Shown: positions 23,520 through 35,515 of the stretch, one piece after another
Layout: each line of letters begins with the position of its first letter
Numbering within the stretch: the first letter of the stretch is position 1
Source of the DNA: Saturnia japonica
Lineage: Eukaryota > Arthropoda > Insecta > Lepidoptera > Saturniidae
Reading direction: 5' to 3'
NCBI GenBank assembly: GCA_033032175.1
Contig: CM065323.1
Location: 10,540,001-10,604,000, forward strand
Length of the DNA: 64,000 nucleotides
Made by a program: the position numbers and the translations under genes
Notes under the pieces: model-generated
What the model was told of the DNA's origin: nothing
Databases searched by the model: none
Seen by the model: only the letters and a program-made list of their open reading frames with translations

Positions 23520-23830
23520 CGATGCGTCGCAATTGCACAACTTAATTCCCCCATCCCCTTTTCGCCATCGAACTACAAAAGACACGGCGAAGCGTCATCG
23601 ATTTATAGTAGATATTCCCCCAGTGTATACTAAGCGTTTTGCTAGCACATTTATAATGCGCACCGCTAAAGAGTGGAACACTTTGTCGGATTCGTATTTT
23701 CCGATAATTATAACATGGGTATCTTCAAGTCTCGAGTGAATAAGTACCTTTCAGGTAAGCGTGGTCCATTGTAGACCACGTCATCATTTACGATCAGGCG
23801 AGATAGTACTTAAACGCAAGCCTATCCATA
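23520..23830 (+). mobile_element. LINE polymerase C-terminal fragment
   Basis: LIPPSPFRHRTTKDTAKRH, VDIPPVYTKRFASTF and RTAKEWNTLSDSYFP are the conserved C-terminus of a lepidopteran non-LTR element. A frameshift follows (around 23705), then FKSRVNKYL and the 3' untranslated part GTCATCATTTACGATCAGG. Confidence 0.8.
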
Positions 23831-24324
23831 GTTTAAAAAAGTCGTGAGTGCTATTATACGTAATTATCGTTTTGTATGTAACACTAAGTTGTGAAATTAT
23901 CATGAAGAAACAATCCTATCGAAATGGTTGTTTATTTACTTGTATAAATACAACATTTAACTGAATTTAATTCTCGTTTTACAGTAACTAATTTGTAAAT
24001 TTTTATTTATTTGAAATGATTTTGTTGAAATTCCCAAATGAAAATTTTCTTAGAAAATTTTAGATACCATCCTCTTTCTGATAAGTGAGTCTGGCGAAGG
24101 TAACTAAAGTCAAGGTGGGCCAAAGCCAGTTTTTGTTAACTGTGTATACTGTCAATATTGTGCCTATGTTATACATGATATTAAAATTGATATTAATTTT
24201 ATAATTATCGATAAACCGTCAGGAATGGAGTACTGTGTTTATTTTTGTGGTAAATTTGAACCTTTAAATGGCGCGTTGGTAATAAATATTACTGCTTTCT
24301 TTCACCTCAAAATCAAAAAGTCTT

Positions 24325-25700
24325 CATACAATTTAGGCCTTAAGAAGGCACTTATAAACTTTAAAATACTATCACCGGTTAGGAAAACATCCCAGCTATT
24401 GAAGAGAACTCGCAAGAAACTTGATCGGGTTTATCTTGTATTCTTTTTTCCAAAACTATTAATAAAAATACAATATTATCTAATTTAATAATAATAGCTT
24501 ATTAATTTAGTGGATGCACAGAGAGGGACTCAATTCCACCCTACAATACACATTTCACATAATTATCCACCCTACAATAACCTTTTCACAGTAAAACCTG
24601 TTTGACATGGTCCTTGAACTTATTATCTGGTAAATCATAATGTGCTTTGGAATCTTATTACAGAACATAACACTATTATGGGGCGTTCAAGTATTACTTA
24701 ACGCAATTTTCAGCGATTTTTGAGCTTCCCAACCCCCCCTTAAACGTTACGTAACACCCAAGTCAGCATGTTAGCATGAGAATTTTACAGGCCAAGAACC
24801 GCTGATGATGCAATTTTCCTCATTTTGAGGACATTAAAATATGAAACTCATTTTATCAACAATGACTACAGCAATGTGCTTCTGCGTACACACTAACGAA
24901 TACTGATAACAAAAACATAATAAAAATTACGTACAATACAGTCGAGGGAATTCCCCGTTAACACATAAACGAAAAGGTTGCTAACGTGTTGCTTCGCGCC
25001 CTTTTAACGCAAGTAACGTTTTACAATACCCTCTCACCCCCAAAATTGCGTTACGTAATACTTGAACGCCCCTTTACCTAAAAAACTTTTATTAGTTTTA
25101 CTAAGTCTAAAACACAGTACGACTAATTTATGTCTATTTTTGTATTAAACTGTGCTGTTATTTAACAAAATCTAGCATATCATAGTATTTACGAATATAT
25201 ATTAATTAACAAGAATTTATTGAAAGGGCAAAATTAAGATGTAAATTCCTGGAACTTGTTCTTTAGTGATTCGCGAGATCGCATATTGTATATTCTCGAA
25301 ATACCCACTTCTGTATTATGAATATGGTATCTACCTCAGCTGCTGAACCTCAGAGCAAAATACCGTAAGACATTAAGCTATGGAAGTAAGCGAAGTAGAC
25401 TAACCTAGCAGTATCAATATCTGTTAATTGGCGAATCTTACGTTCTGCAAATGCAGTAGAACTTTATATCTTCCAGCCAAAGTTTTAATGTGCGGACCCC
25501 ACTGTAATTTTGAATCAAGTGTAAGATAGTACTATCAACTAAGCCTACTAAATTTCCTTCTATCTTGATACTACTATCAACACGCCAAACATTAGGTAAG
25601 GTAAATATCATACATTTGTTTTTGCTTGCATTTAGCAATAAATTTTAACTAAGTTATTGTTTTATTGCCTAAGCTGCGAATCTTGTAACCTGCACCTGCA
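24325..25700 (-). mobile_element. LINE 3' region, copy B, interrupted by a MITE
   Basis: On - the 5' part reads LLLNASKNKCMIF, RVDSSIKIEGNLVGLVDST, then broken polymerase tail and the same 3' end as copy A. A MITE (24679-25073) is inserted within it. Copy A lacks the insertion and serves as the empty site. Confidence 0.75.
24679..25073. mobile_element. MITE with about 32 bp terminal inverted repeats, TTA target duplication
   Basis: The left end GGGGCGTTCAAGTATTACTT and the inverted right end match for about 32 bp with one internal mismatch. TTA flanks both sides (24676-24678 and 25074-25076). The paralogous LINE copy at about 21155 reads CACTATTGCCTAAAAA without the insertion. A 3 bp TTA duplication would suit PIF/Harbinger elements, but no transposase is present to prove it. 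Confidence 0.75.
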
Positions 25701-27040
25701 CCTGCACTACTAGATGTAAAAGAAAATTTAGAATTTATAGGTGTAATATGATTTTCCAAAAGGGATGCAGCACCATGGGGCGAGGATATTATATTTTTGT
25801 CAATGATTTTCTAAAATATAAATCATATAGTCGATCTCTACTTTTTATAATTCCTTTGGTTGCCCATTCACCTACACCTTATCATGGCTAATAAAATCAA
25901 AAAACCTAATCCCAATACAGCGAACACCGCTCGCAAATTCGTATATAAATAGACCTCAGCAATAGCTAACTTGTTGCTAGATGTTAGACATATCAAGAAG
26001 GTATATGAAAATCTTTAAATATGATGATATTATGTTAAATATTCTATTATAATAATTCCAATAATCAAGACGTGTTAATCATTCTAGACATGACACACAT
26101 TGAATAATATCTTCACGTATAGCGCCAACACTCATTCTCAATTTGCCCGACGTGTCTTAAAGTATTGACTAAATAATTTATTTGCCGTCTGATTCTAACA
26201 AACTACTCAGTGACGATATAATTTATGAATTTATGTGTTAAATTTGGGATGGTCAAGATGTTTTTAAAGTATTATATTTAAATTAGATTAGTAGGTACGT
26301 TTCGATGTTGTTATTTTTTCCGGTATATGAAATTCTCGTTTAATTGTCTACTTGAAAATTGGAGAAAAAAATACATAATTGAAATATTTTTGTACGATAA
26401 TGCGCTTCTAGATTTGATTGTAATTAAGTATGTATTGTATCTGTCTCATGGGACTTAAATCCAATAAATAATTTTAAAAACAATTTTCTTCTTCTTCCTA
26501 ACTTGGCAACCGGTCCCTCTTTAATGAAGACCATTACTGCCATTATCGAGTGAATAATAATGTCATGTGTTATGACGATTCAGTATCCTACAAGATGGTG
26601 GCTCCCTTGTTAGAACTTTCTAGGAAGTTTTTGTGGGAACTCAGAATGAATGCTTTCAGCTTATATTTATAATCCACCTCACTTATGCACAAAATCCAAA
26701 CCATATTACTCAAAACGCCTACTGTATTACATAATATAGGGTCAAAAACCTAAATAAATGAATTAAAAATAAAAACCACAACATGTCACTTCAAGATCCC
26801 GCCAAAAACTCCAAGAACAATTTTTTGAGTTTATAATGTAACTAGTGTTGCCATGCGGCTCCGCATGCGTTTATTACTCGGAAATTATTTTCATCTCGTA
26901 TTTTTAAATTATTGATAACTCTTGTAGCTTATCAATAGAACAGTTATCAGAAGCTTATAAGCTACCCATGCACAAAATTTCATGAAAATAGGTCAAGCCA
27001 AGAGAGGCCAAGGTAGGTGTTATAGGACACATAGATTTTT
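25700..27040. other. AT-rich stretch, no gene seen
   Basis: Only short AT-rich frames. A block at 26585-26640 (AAGATGGTGGCTCCCTTGTTAGAACTTTCTAGG) recurs near 53780 and 38465 and is a short dispersed repeat. A CGCGGCT-type element end occurs at 26850-26870. Confidence 0.4.
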
Positions 27041-27044
27041 TTTT

Positions 27045-27215
27045 ATTTGTATCTAAATAGTGCAGTCGGACTGGGGGAATATCTACACACTATAAAATCA
27101 TAGTCGGTAACGCGCTAGCTATACCTATGACATTACAAACTTCCATAGGTTACGGCAGCCACTTAACATCAGGTACTCCGTATGTTTGTTTACTACCTTA
27201 GATGTATAAAAAAGT
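27045..27215 (+). mobile_element. Short interspersed element, family S4
   Basis: It contains GTCGGTAACGCGCTAGCTATAC, CATAGGTTACGGCAGCCACTTA and ATGTATAAAAAAGT. Other copies: 39010-39180 and 50975-51140 (+), 27590-27770, 39710-39840 and 62400-62580 (-), and a fragment at 40560-40690. Confidence 0.65.
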
Positions 27216-27589
27216 CGGTTCTGAGTTAAATTCGGAAACAGTAAAAGAAATAGAAATAGGAATTCGGATATTCTATCAGGAAATTTGGAAAAAATACATT
27301 TACCTACAAACAGAACTACAGATTTACTAATATAGGTAAAAAGGTAGTAAACACCTTATAATATTTTTACAAATAACAAAACATAACATACCGACATAAG
27401 GATGGGGGTGTATTTTCACGTATTAATAAAGTTATATTCAATTGGCGTAACTCGCATAAAGTTTGCTAAAAGCCCCTGCATCGGAAACAACTCTTAATTC
27501 AATTTACTACAGACATGAAGTTTCTTATTGTCAAACATATCAAGGCAGTGTTGCCACAATGATTCCACGTCTGAGAGACAGTAAAATTT

Positions 27590-27770
27590 TGCAGTATTGC
27601 CACTAATCGTCCTGAAAAAAAAATGGCAACGGTGGCAAACAAGCTTGCGGAAACCTGATGATAAGCCTGTGGAAGTTTTCAAGACCAGAAGCATCACATG
27701 CGCGTTGCTGACCCTGAGTATTGTTGTGTCCTGGGAAAACCTCCGTAGAAAGATCATTCCACCACTTCCC
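27590..27770 (-). mobile_element. Short interspersed element, family S4 (on -)
   Basis: AACGGTGGCAAACAAGCTTGCGG and CCAGAAGCATCACATGCGCG give open frames on both strands, but these are repeat products, matched at 39720-39810. Confidence 0.65.
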
Positions 27771-28229
27771 TTAAAAACCAAACAAGTGCATGTCAATACC
27801 AGCTAGTTGTACTAAAGTACAACATTCGTGCGTTTCTTAGATGAATAAATTGTGTCAGTACTCTGAAGGCTGAATTGCTTTTGAAATAATAATACAGTGT
27901 CATAGTAATTTATCGGTTTACGGCCCTTCTAATAGCAATCTCAGTTAAACATGATTATTTATTCTCACATAATCTGTTGATTGGCTCACTATTTGAGCTC
28001 TAGATGGAATAAACCAGTTCAAAATTTTTGACAACCGGGATGCAGAAATTCTTGGTAAAATAAACATGAGTATTGAATTACAACTATTTTAAATGAAACA
28101 TGATAAGATCATTACCGGTACTACAATAATAATTTGCCTGATACCATGAAACCCATGTATATTAATTATTCTATAGTATAGTCTGCACAAGTAATTCCTT
28201 TTTCAAATTTCTCGATAGCCAGCCATGTT

Positions 28230-28870
28230 CAGAACACTGAGCACGTAGGTTATATAATGACATTTTTTTTGTATTACGTTTGTACGTCTGGATTTCACTC
28301 AGAAACGACTTCACTGATTTCACTGAAATTTTATACACGGGAAGCTTATGTCATGGCTTTAATTATATGCTATAAGATTTGTCAAAATTATAATTAATTT
28401 TTAACCGATTTTGTAAACGGAAAATATTAGTATATGGTATTCAACAATCGATAGTGTGTCCTTTATAATACTTAAACATAACGTGTATAAAGGATTTTTT
28501 TTTTAATTTTGTACATGGGAAGTGTATGTTATATCTCATATGATAGGCTATATGACTCGTCAATAAAATAAAACTACTAGACAAAAATAATCAATGCGTA
28601 ATAAACGCGTGCGGAAGCTGCAGGGCACCGCTAGCGTTAAATAATGTCTGCTTGCACCGTATTACCATTAAATGATGAATGTTTGAACATATGAGTAAAC
28701 CTGCACAGCACGGAGGGAGGCTTAAGGGGTGAAACGTAAATGAATTATCTGACGTGATTCCGCTACCAAAACGGACAGTGGTTCTTAAACATCTCCTCTT
28801 AATTCCCAAAAAAAATATAGGGCTCTTTAAATTAAAAATATATTTCTTATAAAAGGTGAACACAACTCAA
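28230..28870. repeat. Nonautonomous element fragments
   Basis: 28230-28560 resembles the left half of 13590-14145 (ACGTTTGTACGTCTGGATTTCACTCAGAAACG). 28595-28760 on - reads RCKQTLFNASGALQLPHAF, a coding-like relic, probably from a mobile element whose identity I cannot name. Confidence 0.4.
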
Positions 28871-29029
28871 CAACTTATTGTATTTGTGTGTGAAATATCT
28901 AATAGGTAATTTGTTTCATTTTACATTATTTTTATATTATTTCCATAAATTTTTGTCTACACATTTTTCTGTAACTAAATTTAATGCATTGATCACTAGC
29001 AGTCCAAATAAATAAATAAACAGTTTTAC

Positions 29030-29230
29030 CCAACTGGATCGCAACCACCATACACCATAGGCATATAGGTACAATAGGCGGACGCTTAAGTGTATTGCGT
29101 TTCGGGTTTAGCCGGTGTATATCCTTTAATCATTCAGGGTGGTATGGAACTTTTATGTGAATGGATCGCGACCACCATGTACATAGTGATATGCCCATCA
29201 GTTATTTACTATCAGGTACAGTACAAACAT
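29030..29230 (+). repeat. Dispersed repeat R7, diverged copy
   Basis: GGATCGCAACCACCATACACC, TATTGCGTTTCGGGTTTAGCC and GTGTATATCC match the R7 family, with a partial internal duplication near 29160. Confidence 0.5.
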
Positions 29231-29842
29231 CTTATGTTTGTCTATTTGTAAAGTAACTAAAAAAACAAATAAAATAATCAAAACACTTTTAAGAACAGAA
29301 CAAATTAACTATAGACAGTGAAGGACGAGCCACAGGTAGAGGCATAGGTACATGAAAATTATAGAATGTAAAGTTATTAATTAACCTCCAATCAATGAAA
29401 ATTGAATTTATTAATGTAGCATGAATTTAAAATGCTAATGATTTTAGCATTTTAAAAAACGTCAGGGTCACCAACGTGGTGTACCCTACAGGGACGAGAA
29501 GTAATGCACACGACGTTACAATGCCAACTGTTTATTATTTTAATTTTTTCTTACTGACTATACTGTTAGTCTTAGGGGCCCTGGAGCCTCTGATGATGGC
29601 TTTTATAGCTTCACCGGACTTTGAGTTTATTATATTAAAATACATCGCTTTTATAACGTACAAATTACATAGGTGTGCGTGTTCCTACAGATTAATACTT
29701 TAAGGAGAAAGACGGACGGTAAAATATTATATGAATACGTTTAAATATAAATCTGTTGTTGTATAAATAAGTAAATGATTAAACAAGAGTAAAGTACGTG
29801 TGAAGTAAGAACACGTAAACAATAAGTATATTAAAATATGTA

Positions 29843-30170
29843 CTAGCTGCCATAGCCCTAGCCCCACAATTTCGTTCGAGTTAAATTTATTCAAACAACT
29901 CTATATGTGCTGCGTTCTGCCAATGTACCTATGTATCCCACCGTTATTCTCATTTCCCATACTTGCTTATAGCTTACTACATTGCTAGATTGCTTATTGT
30001 TCATGGTTACTTTTACTACTTCGCTCCTCAGGGTCATATACTTACGTATAAAGCCTCCCTCGGTAAACATGTTATACAATGCTAAAATATTTTTGCAAAT
30101 CTAACAAATACTTTTAGAGATTAGCGTGATAAAACAAACAATGTCTTGAGTTTTTTAATATTAATATAGA
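29843..30170 (-). mobile_element. Lep1-type Helitron with both ends (328 bp, on -)
   Basis: Read on -, it starts TCTATATTAATATTAAAAAA after an A and ends CTAG followed by T. These are the Helitron rules (5' TC, 3' CTAG, insertion between A and T). Inside are TTTGTTTTATCACGCTAATC and CCGAGGGAGGCTTTATACG. Its 5' end lies 150 bp upstream of the Capa TATA box. Confidence 0.7.
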
Positions 30171-30319
30171 TTTTTGTTTAAAAAATGGTACAAAAGAATT
30201 GTGTAAAAGAGGATTTCAATTGTATGTTTACAATGATATTGAAGAAGGCGAAGCTCCCCGTGTTCATCCTTTTCTTCATGAGAAAGTTTGAGTAGCGCTG
30301 TCTGTCGGGTTTCCCGGCC

Positions 30320-30350
30320 TATATAAACTGAGGTTACAGATCACAAGTCA
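30320..30350 (+). promoter_or_regulatory. Capa: Probable Capa core promoter
   Basis: TATATAAA at 30320-30327 is followed at the usual spacing by an arthropod-type initiator TCAGCA (A at 30350, 30 bp from the first T of the box). It sits upstream of the only well-formed exon-donor combination I found in the 8 kb before Capa exon 2. Assignment to Capa is inference from position and strand. Confidence 0.6.
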
Positions 30351-30387
30351 GCATTCCCAACGTGCAACAGGTAGTGAAAACACAAAG
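30350..30387 (+). other. Capa: Probable Capa noncoding first exon
   Basis: A short leader runs from the predicted start near 30350 to the donor AAAG|GTGAGT at 30388. An alternative donor AACAG|GTAGTG lies at 30371. It contains no ATG. It would splice over 8.1 kb to the acceptor at 38520, just before the Capa start codon. A transcript is needed for proof. Confidence 0.55.
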
Positions 30388-31059
30388 GTGAGTGCCAGTG
30401 TACATTTTCTTCTTATATAATTTCATTTCATTTTAATACCACAATATAATACAATCACTTTGGGTAACAATGAATCATGTTCTAGAAGAAAATATATTAC
30501 ATGTCAAATATAATTGCACGAGTGTTGAAAATGTGTAAATCGGACCATCAATTGTCAAATTTCCACTTAATTTAATTTTGAAATTTTATCCGATTTTTCC
30601 TTGATGTAATTTTGACTGATTATTAATTTGTAGAATAGAAATATGTCATACAATCTTGACCCAAACTCTAAAATACATCTAATTTTATATGCTTTAAAAT
30701 TCCCCCAAAATTCATTATAACATTTGAATGTAACTTTGGGTGCAATTTATATAATATTCATATCTACAGGTCGCTCGAAAGCATATAAAGTACGCTACTT
30801 TGATAATGAAAAATCGTGTGCGATCTCTATAATATGAAATATCATCACAAAAACTTCAGAATAATTTCTATTAAAGAAAATTATTGATAACTAGTGATTC
30901 AAAGTTATGTTAGAGGTTATTAAAAAAAAATTAAACGAAATTGCGCAGCTGCAAAATTTATATTTTTAAGAAATAAAGTTCTTAAATTTAGTAATAAGAC
31001 CAAACTATTTAGCTATAATAAATAAAGAAACAGAAAAAGATAGGAAAAATTTTAATTCG

Positions 31060-31490
31060 CTTAATCTAAACGTCGAGGGAGTAAATTTGAGTGACTTTTT
31101 ATATTTTTTTATCGAGTTGACTTTTGGTAAGAATTCTTAAAACGTGTTAAATTAACATATTTTCATAAAAAAGTTTAAAAAAGAAATGTTCTTTTTTAAT
31201 TCTAACTTTTTTACTTTCTAACTGAACTGCTAAATACCAATTTTCATAGATCTATCTTTAAAAATGACGTATTTCCATACAACTTTTCATTCTCATTTAG
31301 ACCACCTTTGAGTTTGAATTTCCAAAAATCCTTCTATAGTGCTCACCTTATAGTGTAAAAGAAATCCGCATGCAAATTTTTACGATCCTAGTCCCAGCAA
31401 ATTATGATCGATAAACTCCAACACCGTTTGTCCGATCATCATGCAAGTTGATCTAAGTGTTTTTTTTTTCATGGTGAAGGTTTTTAACTT
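31060..31490. repeat. Dispersed repeat R6 in Capa intron 1
   Basis: It shares, in opposite orientation, the blocks AAATTGGTATTTAG-like and AAATTTGCGTGCGG-like with 32690-32945, and more weakly with 60785-61010. Noncoding. Confidence 0.5.
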
Positions 31491-32054
31491 TTTATCATTT
31501 TAATATTAATGGGAACGAATTCGATAGCACAGCCAGTATTATATTATATATACATTTAGAAATAGTTACATTTCATTTGCATAGGTAATTAAATATTAAC
31601 AAAACTTATAGTAAATATAAGTTTTTACTTGTGCAAAATAGAATGCAGAAATGCATAAAGCTTTCTAAGGCATATCATTTATTTTATTTATATCACTTAT
31701 ATTAGAGCTTATATAATATACATTGACTCATGAAGTTGAAAAATTATTATTTTTTTATTTGTTAAGCAGTGTTATTATTAAATTTTTAAGGTTTTTGTAC
31801 TTTCAACTATATGGTCTGAAATAAATGTTTATAATAATTATTCCCGTAATATCACTGAATAATAAATAAATTTTGTTGGTCTCAATAGAATGCGTACTTG
31901 TAATATATTAATTGAAAGTTTGATTTAGTTGAACTTTATTTTAGATCAAACTATTTAATTATTTGTCATGTATAAAAATTTGTATGTTTGTAGAAGGTAA
32001 TCTCTTCAACTACTTTTTTATCGGTATGGATTTAGCGTTGTGGCCACAATCTTA

Positions 32055-32308
32055 CATGATCTTAAGTGACGATGTGGCCCAAGATGGTAAGACGCTAAGC
32101 CTAGTGGAAGACTGACTCTCAAGTGCAGCTGCCGGGAAAACACCTAGTATTTGTAGCTAGTCAGGCGGGCATTAGAAAAAGCCCTACCACTATGCTGTGG
32201 TTTCATCACGATGCTTACCTTCACCGAAAGCTCAGGCTCATTGCAGGGATTCGAACTCACGTCGATCGACGCGGAGTCCGTACACGCTACCAACTGAGTC
32301 ATCATTTG
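32055..32308 (-). mobile_element. tRNA-headed SINE, family S2, near-complete copy
   Basis: Read on -, a tRNA-like head (CTCAGTTGGTAGCGTGTACGG as A box, GAGTTCGAATCCCTGCAATG with B box) leads into the body GCTTTTTCTAATGCCCGCC, GGCAGCTGCACTTGAGAGTC and ATCTTGGGCCACATCGTCAC. At least nine copies or fragments are in the window. Confidence 0.8.
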
Positions 32309-32689
32309 TACTAGTACCCGTTCGCAGGTCCAACCCAACCTAACCGAGTATCGTCTGTATTTTATAACGTATAAATGTATGTTAGGTTATGTAGGTATGT
32401 TGTAAATGACGTGCACACCTCAAGTACGTTCGTACAAGTCTGGTTGTCACACCGCGAATATAGTCATGGAAATTAGGACTTGCATTAACCGTGTATATTA
32501 TATCTCATTTCCGCGTGGGCCAAATACTATAGATATAATCACTATTTCTTCAATAGAAGAGATAATAAGCTTCAAAATTATGTTTGAACAGTTAATTTTG
32601 ATGAGGAATTAACGGAGTTATGGCGTTGCCTAGAAAAAATACAATTGAGAAATCTATAAAAGGATAACTGACGACTGAATGACATATCA

Positions 32690-32945
32690 ACGCACCGCCC
32701 AAATTACTGGAGATACGATCGTGAAAATTTGCGTGCGGGTTCTTTTTATACTGTAGGTAAGCACTAAGGAAGAATTTTTGCAAATTCAACCTCTAAAGTC
32801 GTGCAATGGGGATGAAACTTTGTATGAAAATCCGTCATTGTTGAAGATACATCTATGAAAATTGGTATTTAGAAATTCAGTTAGTAAGTAAAAAAAAATG
32901 GAACATAACTTAATTATGACGCAAACGGAGCCGCGGGCAAATAAA
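32690..32945. repeat. Dispersed repeat R6, second copy
   Basis: In inverted orientation to 31060-31490. The pair could form a long hairpin in unspliced Capa RNA. Confidence 0.5.
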
Positions 32946-33059
32946 TGATAACTAAGGTACCATGAAGTATAAAAACATTTACCAGATTTTAAAAGGTTTT
33001 TTTTTTATAACTTTGTATGTTTTGGATGAAAGAGTTTTTTTATTTATTCAATTATTTTG

Positions 33060-33260
33060 CTTCGGGTTAAACTGACTTCAACAAAAGATGGGAGTACTCA
33101 ATTCGAATGTATTTTTTTAATGGATGTTCAGTCATAACTTCTTTGTTTATAAACCGATTGGGATGATTCTGTTTTTGTTCGATATAGCATACCTCAAGGG
33201 TGGTCCTATTTTAATTTCATTGGTATTGGATTTACAACATCGAAGATACATCAGGGAATT
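33060..33260. repeat. Dispersed repeat R5, inverted copy
   Basis: AATGGATGTTCAGTCATAAC, AAACCGATTGGGATGATTC and CAAGGGTGGTCCTATTTTAA are the complement of the 33690-33905 copy. Confidence 0.6.
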
Positions 33261-33689
33261 CTTCAATATCACTGAAGTTGATTTTATTTTTTGTTAAAAT
33301 TGTCTTGGCATATCTTGTGAGTGTGAGAATCCTATCAAAATGGCAATCACACTATCGTAGGTTATAAATCATAATCATGAGGCTTTTGTTCATGACAATT
33401 GTTCTCGTTAATATCTTATAGTTTTAGTGTAATTTTAAATGAACCTTTGTCAATAAATAAAAAAAATTGAGACCGCATACATAAAAACAAATTTTGTTAA
33501 TTTTTCCTCTTGTCGCCTATACCTTTCAGAAGCATTTGCATAAATGGTTTCTTATTAGATAGATCCCTACGACATTCGATTAACCCCCGAGCAAAATGTC
33601 ACGTGGGCATTTAAGTGGTTTAAGATGAAATCCAAAAGTAAGTAAATGTCTTTGACGATATTTAACTTAGATAACCTGAAATCAGTAAA

Positions 33690-33905
33690 AGACAAGACAA
33701 TTTTTAACAAAAAAGAAAACCAACTAACTGATTTTGAAGGTTTTCCTGGCGTATCTTCGAAGTTGAAGGTTCAATGGCAAAGAAAATAAAATGGAACAAC
33801 CATTGAGATATCCCTATAAAAAAATAAAAACAAATCGGTTCATAAATAAAGAAGTTACGGCTGAAAAAATATATAAGCTCCGTCTTTTTTTGAAGTCGGT
33901 AAATA
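33690..33905. repeat. Dispersed repeat R5, direct copy
   Basis: AACAAAAAAGAAAACCAACT at its left and TTTTTTTGAAGTCGGTAAAT at its right. It forms an inverted pair with 33060-33260. Confidence 0.65.
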
Positions 33906-33954
33906 AATAAATTTCAATTCTAATAGAACTGTACCCATGGGTACACGTATTTTC

Positions 33955-34115
33955 ATGTAAACGGACATCTAGTTTCAATCTCTTTTGGTTTTTCGCGTTA
34001 TGAGATCAGCCAGTGTATACATAAAGAGCTGCCGAGAGGCTTGCGGGCTCTCATGATAGCGACGACAGGCGATCCCTTGATGGTCACCGTTGTTTTTTGA
34101 TTGTACTGGACGTAC
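33955..34115 (+). repeat. Dispersed repeat R7, copy in Capa intron 1
   Basis: GAGATCAGCCAGTGTATACA, GAGCTGCCGAGAGGCTTG and GATGGTCACCGTTGTTTTTTG match 1810-2060. Confidence 0.6.
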
Positions 34116-35354
34116 TATTGGGCACAAAGATGTCACTTTGCTGTGGAAACATTAAAAATAAATCAATTTTAACTTGTTGAAATTTTATAGTGACTACCTT
34201 TGATTTTATTTAATAAACCTTTGATGTCAATAACTGTTTGTCACTCCGTTTAACAAGGGCAGCGTTTCAAATTATCTATATTACGTAAGACACTTTCAAT
34301 ATAGAAAAAACTAAAATGCGTCGCTTTAATCGCTCAGATGTTGCCATTCTACGAATAATTATCCATTATTAAGGATACTTAATCAGAAAAGCAAGGCAAA
34401 TTATATAACGCTTTATAAACGTAATTTCAAATAAAATTATAATATATTTAATTTTGAAAACTAATATGGTAATTATTTACTGAATAAAAAAAGTGTAAAA
34501 TCTGAGCGCTGCACTTTTGTAAGGTTGTTATATGATAATAATAAAGAAAACCTAAAAAAACTCGGAAATATTTAATGAAATATATTTATCTTTCAATGTA
34601 ATAATCGACAATTTATGTTTTTTTTATCTCACTCGTGGGACATGGGACCGAGGTCTACGATGAGTCAAAAAAAAGATTAGCAACCATAAACCTAGTTCCA
34701 GAAAAAAGTTCCAAATCCACTTTCAATTAACATTTAACCGGACATGGTCTTGCATGTAAATAATAAGGTAATAGTAAATGTGCGACCAAACTTAATAAAT
34801 TCTATACAAGATTAAAAGACTCTAAATAAAATAAAGAGTAAAGCCCAATTACAAACGAACGAAGCATAATTTTATGAAACCCTAAATATACAAGGAGGCT
34901 GGATTATGGATTATGAGATAAAATTTCTGTAAACACCCCAAAAAACCTCAATTATTTTTAAGGTTGCTGCATATGTAACATGTTTTAACTAGTATGAAGC
35001 GAGGATGGGGAACACAATGTTACGGGAATTTGTAAAGATTTTTTTTATTTCACAATTCTTATTATTTGTGGTTCTTTCACTCCCATTGTATTTAATGAAA
35101 TATAAACGTTTATCGAAGCATTCATAATTAAAAATAGGGTAAGCACTTAACTATAAATAAACCTATACCGAAAAAAATAGCTGACAAAAATTAATATTTA
35201 CTTAGAAAATATATTATGTAACTTTGTGATATCATATTATAATTTAGTACTTATATTATAATTAGTGTTCTAGTTAGTAATAACGAATATTTTTGAAACC
35301 AAAATGCTTGTAAATATGTGTAAAAAATTTTGTATTTATTTTTTATCGTTTAAA

Positions 35355-35515
35355 TTACGATGTAGCCCAAGATGGTGACACGCTAAGCCTAGTGGGGAAA
35401 CTGGCTCTCAAGTGTAGCTGCCGAAACACAACTATAAAAGTGATTGGCGGCAGATGTTCAATTTGAGGGCGGTAGCTAACCAGGCTGGCATTAGAAAATA
35501 CTCTAACATCATGAA
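35355..35515 (-). mobile_element. SINE family S2 body fragment
   Basis: GATGTAGCCCAAGATGGTGACAC, CAAGTGTAGCTGCC and CAGGCTGGCATTAGAAAATAC. The tRNA-like head is missing. Confidence 0.65.

Noticed and set aside
27494..27806. 100- and 69-codon frames on opposite strands
   Set aside because: They overlap an S4 interspersed element found at six other places.
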